This document shows, piece by piece, positions 1 through 5,314 of a stretch of DNA of 7,721 bases. Position 1 is the stretch's first letter. Every line of letters starts with the position of its first letter. This stretch comes from Lentimicrobium sp. (GTDB lineage Bacteria; Bacteroidota; Bacteroidia; Bacteroidales; Lentimicrobiaceae): positions 1 to 7,721 of the forward strand of contig JAAXUD010000112.1 in NCBI GenBank assembly GCA_013336205.1. Direction: 5' to 3'. The notes beneath the pieces are model-generated. The model saw nothing but the letters and a program-made list of their open reading frames with translations, ran no database searches and was not told the origin of the DNA. The translations under genes were made by a program, and so were the position numbers.

Positions 1-916
1 TGCGGTGCTGCAGCGTGTGCGTATCGAAGTTGGCATAGCGGACCTTTACAGTGATACAGGAGGCTAACTTCTGCTTTTTGCGTAATTCGTAGGCCAGTTT
101 TTCAACCATTTTCAGCAGCAGATCGTTAATCATGGCAATGTTTATAGTGTCCTGTTCAAAAGTGGTTTCGGTGCTGATTGATTTGCGCTCAGTGTAAGGC
201 TCGACCGGTGTCGGATCGATGCCATTTGCTTTCTTCCAGATAATAATTCCATTTTTCCCCAGCAGGCGTTCCACCATCTCTACAGGCATGTGGCTCAGTG
301 TATCAATCCTGGCAATGCCCATTGACCGTAACAGCCTGAAGGTTTTATCACCGATTCCCGGTATTTTATTGATTGAGAGCGGACCCAGAAAAGGCATGAT
401 ACGGTCGCGTGAGATTTCAAGTTCGCCATTGGGTTTCGCTTGCCCGGTGGCTATTTTTGAAACAGTTTTGTTTACTGAAAGGCCCAGCGAAATCGGCAGA
501 CCGGTTTCACGTATGATCCGCTGCCGCAATTCGTGCGACCATTTTACCGCCCCGAAAAACCGGTCGAGGCCTGTTATGTCGAGGTAATGCTCATCAATGG
601 AGGCCTTTTCGTAAACCGGAGCCTGTTCTGCAATAATATTGGTTACATCGTTAGAGTAGCGGGTGTATTGCTCCATGTCACCCCTGATAACAATGGCGTC
701 GGGGCAAAGCGCGCGGGCCATCCTCATTGGCATAGCCGAATGTACGCCAAAGGTGCGTGCCTCGTAACTACAACCCGCCACCACGCCCCGGTCCGACATG
801 CCGCCAATAAGCACAGGTTGGCCAATCAGGCGACTATTGTTCAGGCGCTCTACCGATACAAAAAACGTATCAAGATCCATATGCACAATTGTTCTGGAGT
901 CGCTGTTGGTTAACAT
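1..916 (-). CDS. dinB: Y-family DNA polymerase (DNA polymerase IV / DinB type), C-terminus cut by window edge
   Basis: Error-prone translesion DNA polymerase that extends primers past damaged template bases in the cytoplasm. Reading the minus strand from ATG at 916-914 gives 305 codons without a stop, running off the window start. Near the N-terminus is VHMDLDTFFVSVERL, with the metal-binding Asp at about residue 14 and a probable steric-gate Phe at about 19. The second catalytic motif KASIDEHYLD has Asp108 and Glu109. GLSVNKTVSKIATGQAKPNG (about 145-164) is the conserved palm/fingers segment, and INKIPGIGDKTFRLL (about 182-196) is the helix-hairpin-helix of the thumb. The little-finger domain begins near residue 240 and is incomplete; family members are usually 350-420 aa, so some 50-110 residues are missing. 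The gene is divergent from an S24-type repressor, and the shared palindromic operators suggest damage-inducible expression. The family is certain; assignment to DinB rather than a UmuC-like subgroup is slightly less so. Confidence 0.95.
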   Translation of the reverse strand, partial: MLTNSDSRTIVHMDLDTFFVSVERLNNSRLIGQPVLIGGMSDRGVVAGCSYEARTFGVHSAMPMRMARALCPDAIVIRGDMEQYTRYSNDVTNIIAEQAPVYEKASIDEHYLDITGLDRFFGAVKWSHELRQRIIRETGLPISLGLSVNKTVSKIATGQAKPNGELEISRDRIMPFLGPLSINKIPGIGDKTFRLLRSMGIARIDTLSHMPVEMVERLLGKNGIIIWKKANGIDPTPVEPYTERKSISTETTFEQDTINIAMINDLLLKMVEKLAYELRKKQKLASCITVKVRYANFDTHTLQHR

Positions 917-938
917 AAAAAATATTTTTAACTGTTTG

Positions 939-968
939 TTGAATCGTTAATTTTTCGTTGTACATTTG
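939..968 (+). promoter_or_regulatory. Predicted Bacteroidota-type promoter of the S24 repressor
   Basis: TACATTTG at 961-968 matches the Bacteroidota -7 consensus TAnnTTTG. TTG at 939-941, within TTTGTTG, sits 19 bp upstream as a -33-like element. The -7 box overlaps operator 1 by about three bases, which would let a bound repressor block RNA polymerase. Transcription would begin near 973-976, leaving a leader of about 55-60 nt that contains operator 2. Confidence 0.55.
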
Positions 969-984
969 ATTAAAATCTAATCAA
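966..984. promoter_or_regulatory. Operator 1: palindrome TGATTA-N5-TAATCA between dinB and the S24 repressor
   Basis: TGATTA at 967-972 and TAATCA at 978-983 are perfect inverted arms around a 5-bp spacer. The match extends one base outward (T966/A984), giving 7-bp arms. The same arms and spacer length recur at 990-1006. Operators of dimeric HTH repressors have this form, and it overlaps the end of the predicted -7 element (961-968) of the repressor gene. Inference: binding site of the adjacent S24 regulator, giving autorepression. Confidence 0.75.
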
Positions 985-989
985 TTATT

Positions 990-1006
990 TGATTACAATA
1001 TAATCA
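990..1006. promoter_or_regulatory. Operator 2: second copy of TGATTA-N5-TAATCA
   Basis: TGATTA at 990-995 and TAATCA at 1001-1006 flank the spacer CAATA. The arms are identical to operator 1 but the spacer sequence differs, so the arms look selected rather than being part of a simple duplication. Centre-to-centre distance from operator 1 is 23 bp, about two helical turns, which would suit cooperative binding of two dimers on one DNA face. It lies 25 bp before the repressor ATG and overlaps a candidate minus-strand promoter for dinB. Confidence 0.75.
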
Positions 1007-1024
1007 TTATTTTATTAACATCAA
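995..1024 (-). promoter_or_regulatory. Candidate minus-strand promoter for dinB overlapping operator 2
   Basis: On the minus strand TATATTGT (1002 down to 995) resembles the -7 consensus TAnnTTTG imperfectly. TTG (1024-1022) lies 19 bp upstream of it, the same spacing as in the divergent repressor promoter. The -7-like element falls inside operator 2. The match is weak and another start site is possible, for example near TAGATTTT at 979-972. Confidence 0.3.
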
Positions 1025-1031
1025 CAAAACC

Positions 1032-1868
1032 ATGAATATTTTTGCTTCGAACATCAAACTTCTGCGCAAGCGGCGCGGCCGTACCCAGGACGATGTGGCC
1101 TTTGTCCTTGGAATGAAAAGACCTACCCTGAGTGGTTACGAAAATGAAGTCTCCCAGCCCGGGATTGATGCACTGCTGGCTTTGTCTAAATATTTCGGTA
1201 TCTCGGTTGATACGCTGCTTAAAGTTGATTTATCGCAACTATCGCAAAGCGAATTGATGCAACTTGAACGTGGCTACGATGTTTTTATAACCGGAAGCAA
1301 GATCAGGGTACTGACAACCACGGTAGATAGCAGTAACAATGAAAATATAGAGGTGGTCAACCAAAAGGCATCCGCCGGATACCGGGCAGGTTTTGCCGAT
1401 CCTGAGTATATTAAGGTATTGCCTACATTTCACATGCCTTTTCTTTCAAAGGACAGGAAATACCGTACATTTCAGATCAACGGAGACTCAATGCTGCCGA
1501 TTCCTGATGGCTCATGGGTTACCGGTGAATTTGTACAGAACTGGAACCTTATCCGCGATGGACAACCATACATAATACTTACCCTCAACGATGGAATTAT
1601 GTTTAAGGTAGTATCAAATCAGATAAAACAGGAGGCAAAACTGACACTGCACTCACTCAATCCATTTTATGAGCCTTACGACATCAGTATAAAAGATGTA
1701 CGTGAAGTCTGGAAATTTGTGCACTACATCAGCAGTGCCTTACCTGAGCCCAATCTCCCCCGTGAAGATCTGGCAGCTACTGTTGCCGCGCTAAAGAAAG
1801 ATATGGAGAAACTGAAAAAGCAGGTAACAACTACCCAGGTACTTAAACTTCCGTTTGACGAAGTCTGA
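1032..1868 (+). CDS. LexA/CI-like transcriptional repressor: XRE-family HTH plus S24 self-cleaving peptidase domain
   Basis: Predicted DNA-binding repressor whose C-terminal serine/lysine peptidase would cleave its own linker after DNA damage, as in LexA, lambda CI and UmuD. The Cro/CI-type helix-turn-helix spans about residues 7-62, with TQDDVAFVLGMKRPTLSGYE at 18-37. The linker segment KASAGYRAGFADPEY (112-126) contains two Ala-Gly bonds, A115-G116 and A119-G120, as possible cleavage sites. The S24 domain follows: GDSMLPIPDGSWV has the presumed nucleophile Ser153, and IMFKVV has the presumed general base Lys192. This spacing is close to that of LexA and UmuD. A lysine-rich, coiled-coil-like tail occupies about 245-266. 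The ATG at 1032 begins right at the HTH; no Shine-Dalgarno is visible, as usual in Bacteroidota. The gene is divergent from dinB with two palindromic operators between them, so it most likely represses both. It is not canonical LexA, whose winged HTH differs. Confidence 0.9.
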   Translation: MNIFASNIKLLRKRRGRTQDDVAFVLGMKRPTLSGYENEVSQPGIDALLALSKYFGISVDTLLKVDLSQLSQSELMQLERGYDVFITGSKIRVLTTTVDSSNNENIEVVNQKASAGYRAGFADPEYIKVLPTFHMPFLSKDRKYRTFQINGDSMLPIPDGSWVTGEFVQNWNLIRDGQPYIILTLNDGIMFKVVSNQIKQEAKLTLHSLNPFYEPYDISIKDVREVWKFVHYISSALPEPNLPREDLAATVAALKKDMEKLKKQVTTTQVLKLPFDEV

Positions 1869-1920
1869 TTTTTTTGATTTTTTGCCAGATACCGGTGAAA
1901 TCAATACTTTTCAGACCTGC

Positions 1921-1946
1921 AACGGAAAAGAGAGAATATTTCCGTT
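1921..1946. repeat. Perfect 8-bp inverted repeat between the repressor gene and thrS
   Basis: AACGGAAA (1921-1928) and TTTCCGTT (1939-1946) are exact reverse complements around a 10-nt loop. It lies 52 nt after the repressor stop codon and about 40 nt upstream of the thrS -7 box, so it would be at the end of the repressor transcript and not in the thrS leader. No T-tract follows, so it is not a standard intrinsic terminator. It may stabilise the mRNA 3' end or bind a protein. Confidence 0.4.
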
Positions 1947-1984
1947 ATTGATAAATGATGCCGCATTTGTTCAGTAAAAATGCC

Positions 1985-1992
1985 TATCTTTG
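1985..1992 (+). promoter_or_regulatory. Predicted -7 promoter element for the thrS-infC-rpmI-rplT cluster
   Basis: TATCTTTG is an exact match to the Bacteroidota -7 consensus TAnnTTTG, 36 nt upstream of the thrS ATG. A TTTG at 1966-1969 is only 15 bp away, shorter than the usual spacing of about 19-21 bp, so the -33 element is unclear. The implied leader of about 30 nt leaves no room for a T-box or riboswitch. Confidence 0.6.
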
Positions 1993-2028
1993 CACACATT
2001 TTACAAAACAAAAGTCTGTTTATAAGCA

Positions 2029-3963
2029 ATGATTAATATTACCCTACCAGATAATTCAGTAAGGCAGTATCCTGAAGGAGTAACCGCACTTGAAATTGCA
2101 AGAAGTATTAGCGAGGGCCTTGCCCGCAATGTGCTTTCAGCAAAAATAAATGAGGAAGTCTGGGATGCAACACGCCCGATTAACAGCGATTCCAATGTTA
2201 AATTATTAACCTGGGATAATCCTGAGGGTAAATCTACCATGTGGCATTCTTCCGCCCATCTGATGGCTGAGGCAATTGAAATTCTCTATCCGGGCGTTAA
2301 ATTTGGTATTGGCCCCGATATTGAAAATGGATTCTATTACGATATGGATTTCGGTGATCATGTTATTTCATCAGATGATCTGAAAGCCATAGAAGATAAA
2401 ATGCTTGAACTGGCCCGCGAAAAACAACTTTATGTTCGCCGTGAAGTCTCAAAAGCCGAAGCACTGGATTATTTTACAAAGAAAAACGATGAGTATAAGC
2501 TCGAACTTATCAGTGATCTGGAAGACGGGCAGATAACATTTTATGAATCCGGCGTTTTTACAGATTTATGCAGGGGCCCTCATTTACCGGATACAGGTTT
2601 CATAAAAGCCGTGAAGTTGCTCAATATTGCCGGTGCCTACTGGCGTGGTGATGAGAAGCGTAAACAACTTACAAGGATTTACGGGATTACTTTCCCGAAA
2701 CAGAAGGAACTTACCGATTACCTCGTTCTGCTTGAAGAAGCAAAAAAACGTGACCATCGGAAATTAGGCAAAGAACTTGAATTATTTACCTTCTCTCAAA
2801 AAGTTGGACAAGGATTGCCTTTATGGTTACCGAAAGGTGCTATTTTGCGCGACCGCCTCGAGCGCTTCCTTCGCAATGTGCAGCAAAAAGCCGGATATCA
2901 GCCTGTTATTACCCCGCACATTGGAAATGTGGAACTTTATAAAACATCAGGCCATTTCCAGAAATATGGTGCAGATAGTTTTCAGCCGATTTCTACGCCG
3001 GTTGAAGGAGAACAGTTTATGCTGAAACCAATGAACTGTCCTCACCATTGTGAAATTTATTCTTATAAGCCCAGATCTTACAAAGATCTTCCTATCCGAT
3101 TTGCTGAATTTGGTACAGTGTATCGCTACGAGCAGAGTGGTGAACTTCATGGTTTGACCAGGGTTCGCGGATTTACACAGGATGATGCACATATTTTCTG
3201 TACACCGGAACAGTTAAAATCAGAGTTTATTGCTGTTATTGACATTGTACTTCACATCTTTAATATTCTTGACTTCAAGAATTTCACTGCACAGATCTCT
3301 TTGCGTGATAAGGTAAACAGAGAAAAATACATTGGAAGCGACGAAAATTGGGAAAAAGCAGAAAGTGCGATCATGAACGCTGTTCAGGAAGCTGGGCTCG
3401 ATGCAGTAGTTGAATATGGTGAAGCTGCATTCTATGGACCTAAGCTCGACTTTATGGTTAAGGATGCACTGGGACGTAAATGGCAGCTGGGTACAATTCA
3501 GGTTGACTATAATTTACCTGAACGCTTTGATCTTGAGTATATTGGAAGTGATAATCAAAAACACCGACCCATTATGATTCACAGAGCGCCGTTTGGTTCA
3601 ATGGAGCGTTTTGTGGCTGTTCTAATCGAACATACGGCCGGAAATTTCCCGCTCTGGTTAAACCCTGATCAGGTTATTATACTGCCAATCAGCGAAAAAT
3701 ACCTGGATTATTCTAAAAAACTTTTAAATATCCTGAATAATTCCGAAATTCGCGGCCAGATTGATGAGAGAAGTGAGAAGGCCGGACGCAAAATCCGTGA
3801 CGCTGAAGTTAAAAAGATACCATTCATGCTGATTGTCGGGGAAAAGGAAGAAGCTGAAGGTACCGTTTCAGTAAGACGTCATGGAGTTGGTGATTTGGGT
3901 TCTTTCACTACACAAGATTTTATTGACATGATTAACAAAGAAATCAGCGCAGTAATGCAATAG
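2029..3963 (+). CDS. thrS: Threonyl-tRNA synthetase
   Basis: Class II aminoacyl-tRNA synthetase that charges tRNA(Thr) with threonine in the cytoplasm. At 644 aa it has the full bacterial length. Domains in order are: TGS-like N1 (about 1-62); N2 editing domain with HSSAH (H73, H77) and CRGPH (C181, H185), which hydrolyses mischarged Ser-tRNA(Thr); catalytic core (about 245-540); and the anticodon-binding domain (about 545-640). In the core, MNCPHH supplies C337, QDDAHIF supplies H388, and MIHRAPFG supplies H518. These correspond to the three zinc ligands that select threonine. Motif 2 lies around [12 protein letters not shown] (357-368) and motif 3 around GSMERF (523-528). All key residues are present, so the enzyme should be active and proofreading. 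The ATG at 2029 starts directly at the TGS domain. It is first in the thrS-infC-rpmI-rplT cluster, and infC follows after 41 nt. Confidence 0.98.
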   Translation: MINITLPDNSVRQYPEGVTALEIARSISEGLARNVLSAKINEEVWDATRPINSDSNVKLLTWDNPEGKSTMWHSSAHLMAEAIEILYPGVKFGIGPDIENGFYYDMDFGDHVISSDDLKAIEDKMLELAREKQLYVRREVSKAEALDYFTKKNDEYKLELISDLEDGQITFYESGVFTDLCRGPHLPDTGFIKAVKLLNIAGAYWRGDEKRKQLTRIYGITFPKQKELTDYLVLLEEAKKRDHRKLGKELELFTFSQKVGQGLPLWLPKGAILRDRLERFLRNVQQKAGYQPVITPHIGNVELYKTSGHFQKYGADSFQPISTPVEGEQFMLKPMNCPHHCEIYSYKPRSYKDLPIRFAEFGTVYRYEQSGELHGLTRVRGFTQDDAHIFCTPEQLKSEFIAVIDIVLHIFNILDFKNFTAQISLRDKVNREKYIGSDENWEKAESAIMNAVQEAGLDAVVEYGEAAFYGPKLDFMVKDALGRKWQLGTIQVDYNLPERFDLEYIGSDNQKHRPIMIHRAPFGSMERFVAVLIEHTAGNFPLWLNPDQVIILPISEKYLDYSKKLLNILNNSEIRGQIDERSEKAGRKIRDAEVKKIPFMLIVGEKEEAEGTVSVRRHGVGDLGSFTTQDFIDMINKEISAVMQ

Positions 3964-3990
3964 GCTGATAGATTCAGTATTAACTAACCA

Positions 3991-4004
3991 AAGGAGGAAG
4001 TCGT
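3991..4004 (+). promoter_or_regulatory. Strong Shine-Dalgarno site that fixes the infC start
   Basis: AAGGAGG at 3991-3997 is a full-strength anti-SD complement, placed 7 nt before the ATA codon at 4005. None of the other genes in this window has a comparable site. It decides the infC start and may compensate for the weak initiation codon. Confidence 0.8.
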
Positions 4005-4562
4005 ATAGCAACGCCGTTTAGAAATCCGAGGGGTCCAAGACCTTTACAGAGGAAAAAAGAGGATCCGCACTTTATCAACGAACGAATTAAAGCCCCGGTT
4101 GTTCGTGTTGTGGGTGAGAATATTGAACAAGGTATCTACAATATTAAAGATGCACTGGCAATAGCTCAAAAGCTGGAACTCGACCTGGTTGAGATTTCCC
4201 CGACTGCCAACCCACCGGTTTGTAAAGTGACTGATTATAAGAAGTTTCTTTATGAACTGAAGAAGAAGCAGAAAGAAATTAAGGCAAAATCTGCAAAGAT
4301 TGTTGTTAAAGAAATCCGGCTTGGGCCTAATACCGATGAGCACGATTTTAACTTTAAGTTAAAACATGCGATGAAGTTCCTTGAAGAAGGGGCCAAAGTT
4401 AAGGTAGAAGTATTTTTCAGGGGTCGGAGTATCGTATACAAAGACCAGGGTGAGATCAAGTTATTGCAATTCGCCTCATTGCTTGAAGATTACGGAAAAG
4501 TTGAAAAGCTTCCTTTACTGGAAGGTAAGCGCATGATAATGATCATTGCGCCAAAAAAATAA
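4005..4562 (+). CDS. infC: Translation initiation factor IF-3, starting at a non-canonical ATA codon
   Basis: IF-3 binds the 30S subunit, keeps it apart from 50S and proofreads start-codon/initiator-tRNA pairing. The 185-residue product has the usual length. The N-terminal domain contains [16 protein letters not shown] and [21 protein letters not shown], followed by [21 protein letters not shown] leading into the linker. The C-terminal domain has [21 protein letters not shown] and VEVFFRGR. The first ATG in frame is at 4110, which would remove the conserved FINERI segment. Upstream of that, the frame has a stop at 3981-3983 and no ATG, GTG or TTG between the stop and 4005. ATA at 4005, 7 nt after AAGGAGG, is therefore the likely start and gives an N-terminus [13 protein letters not shown]. 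In E. coli infC uses AUU and IF-3 represses its own synthesis by rejecting that codon; the same logic is inferred here. It lies 41 nt after thrS and 48 nt before rpmI. Confidence 0.95.
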   Translation: MATPFRNPRGPRPLQRKKEDPHFINERIKAPVVRVVGENIEQGIYNIKDALAIAQKLELDLVEISPTANPPVCKVTDYKKFLYELKKKQKEIKAKSAKIVVKEIRLGPNTDEHDFNFKLKHAMKFLEEGAKVKVEVFFRGRSIVYKDQGEIKLLQFASLLEDYGKVEKLPLLEGKRMIMIIAPKK

Positions 4563-4564
4563 AA

Positions 4565-4608
4565 AGTTTTGAATAAAAACTCAATATAAACCCAATAAAC
4601 AATTATTG
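4565..4608 (+). promoter_or_regulatory. Two small AT-rich hairpins in the infC-rpmI gap
   Basis: AGTTTT (4565-4570) pairs with AAAACT (4576-4581), and CAATAA (4593-4598) pairs perfectly with TTATTG (4603-4608). The second hairpin ends two bases before the rpmI ATG, so it would cover the ribosome entry region. In E. coli, L20 represses rpmI-rplT translation by binding structure upstream of rpmI, so an analogous role is conceivable. Both stems are short and weak, and chance in AT-rich DNA cannot be excluded. Confidence 0.3.
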
Positions 4609-4610
4609 TA

Positions 4611-4802
4611 ATGCCAAAAATGAAGTCGAAATCCAGTGCAAAAAAACGGTTTGATGTAACCGGCACCGGTAAACTGAAAAGGAAGCATGCTTACAAGAGC
4701 CACATCCTTACTAAAAAGTCGACCAAACGTAAACGTAACCTGACTTATTCAGGACTCGTTGACAAGGCCGATGCTAAGAATGTAAGAGAAATGCTTTCTT
4801 AA
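4611..4802 (+). CDS. rpmI: 50S ribosomal protein L35 (bL35)
   Basis: Small, very basic structural protein of the large ribosomal subunit. The 63-residue product matches the family's usual length of about 64-66 aa. It has the characteristic beginning [14 protein letters not shown], the [16 protein letters not shown] stretch, and a lysine/arginine-rich middle ([11 protein letters not shown]). The ATG at 4611 agrees with the conserved N-terminus. No Shine-Dalgarno precedes it; a short hairpin lies just upstream instead. It sits between infC and rplT in the order conserved across many bacteria, so it is almost certainly cotranscribed with them. Confidence 0.97.
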   Translation: MPKMKSKSSAKKRFDVTGTGKLKRKHAYKSHILTKKSTKRKRNLTYSGLVDKADAKNVREMLS

Positions 4803-4842
4803 TCCGTGTTAATTTATTAACCCTTGCTTTCTGCTGCTAAGT

Positions 4843-4870
4843 TTCCTTTTTGCGAAGGAACGCGAAAGCG
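4843..4870 (+). promoter_or_regulatory. Hairpin pair in the rpmI-rplT gap, possible L20 leader structure
   Basis: TTCCTT (4843-4848) pairs with AAGGAA (4855-4860) around a 6-nt loop. It is followed immediately by CGC-GAAA-GCG (4861-4870), a short stem closed by a GNRA-type tetraloop. AAGGAA is 25 nt from the rplT ATG, too far to act as its Shine-Dalgarno. Stacked stems with a GNRA loop resemble structured RNA, and L20 is a known autoregulator in other bacteria, but the link here is speculative. Confidence 0.3.
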
Positions 4871-4885
4871 AAAAACAAAAACAAA

Positions 4886-5233
4886 ATGCCAAGATCAGTA
4901 AACTCGGTTGCCTCAAGGGCCCGCAGAAAAAAAATCCTGAAAGCCGTCAAAGGACAATTCGGCAGAAGGAAAAACGTTTGGACGGTTGCTAAAAATGCCT
5001 ACGAAAAAGGCATGGTATATGCATACCGCGACAGACGTCAGAAAAGACGTAATTTCCGCAGTTTGTGGATTACCCGTATCAATGCCGGTGTCAGGGCGTA
5101 TGATATGTCTTACTCTGTATTTATGGGTAAACTCAAGGAAAAAAATATCGATCTTGACCGCAAGGTTCTGGCCGATTTGGCAATGAATCACCCGGTAGCC
5201 TTTAAAGCTATTGTGGATGCAGTCAAAAATTAG
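4886..5233 (+). CDS. rplT: 50S ribosomal protein L20 (bL20)
   Basis: Early-assembly 23S rRNA-binding protein of the large subunit; in some bacteria it also represses translation of its own operon. The product is 115 aa, the usual length. It begins with the family-typical [19 protein letters not shown] and has a basic, helical N-terminal half ([20 protein letters not shown]). The globular part follows: [21 protein letters not shown] (about 55-75), then [24 protein letters not shown]. The frame is open upstream to a TTG at 4850, but the ATG at 4886 matches the universal MPR N-terminus and is preferred. It is last in the thrS-infC-rpmI-rplT cluster, and a strong hairpin terminator follows 32 nt after its stop codon. 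Confidence 0.97.
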   Translation: MPRSVNSVASRARRKKILKAVKGQFGRRKNVWTVAKNAYEKGMVYAYRDRRQKRRNFRSLWITRINAGVRAYDMSYSVFMGKLKEKNIDLDRKVLADLAMNHPVAFKAIVDAVKN

Positions 5234-5241
5234 CGTATAGT

Positions 5242-5257
5242 TTATCTTACAAGATAA
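5242..5257. repeat. Short palindrome just after rplT
   Basis: TTATCTT (5242-5248) and AAGATAA (5251-5257) are perfect inverted repeats separated by two bases, located between the rplT stop and the main terminator. It could form a small mRNA 3'-end hairpin. No function is assigned. Confidence 0.35.
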
Positions 5258-5265
5258 TAAGTCAG

Positions 5266-5297
5266 AAAGGCTACCGATAAGGTGGCCTTTTCGATTT
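5266..5297. terminator. Intrinsic, probably bidirectional terminator between rplT and the convergent thioredoxin-like gene
   Basis: AAAGGCTACC (5266-5275) pairs with GGTGGCCTTT (5281-5290) around the loop GATAA: a 10-bp stem with a single G-U wobble, followed by a T-rich run on the plus strand. On the minus strand the same stem ends in TTTC. It lies 32 nt after the rplT stop and 24 nt beyond the stop of the convergent minus-strand gene, so it can end both transcripts. Confidence 0.8.
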
Positions 5298-5314
5298 ATT
5301 AGCCAATGCTGTTT

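Noticed and set aside
219..913. Plus-strand open frames of 122 and 126 codons
   Set aside because: They lie antisense to the DinB-type polymerase, whose minus-strand frame carries catalytic motifs; their translations show no domain features.
1032..1868. Naming the repressor lexA
   Set aside because: The N-terminal domain is a Cro/CI-type HTH, not the winged LexA HTH, so only the peptidase half is shared with LexA.
1993..2028. T-box or riboswitch leader for thrS
   Set aside because: The predicted thrS leader is only about 30 nt, far too short for a T-box, and no such element is expected in this phylum.
4110..4562. infC starting at the first ATG, 4110
   Set aside because: This start would delete the conserved FINERI region of IF-3; the frame continues upstream to ATA at 4005 with an ideal Shine-Dalgarno.
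4850..4885. Extended rplT starting at TTG 4850
   Set aside because: L20 proteins begin MPR; the extra 12 residues are lysine/asparagine-rich leader sequence overlapping hairpins.
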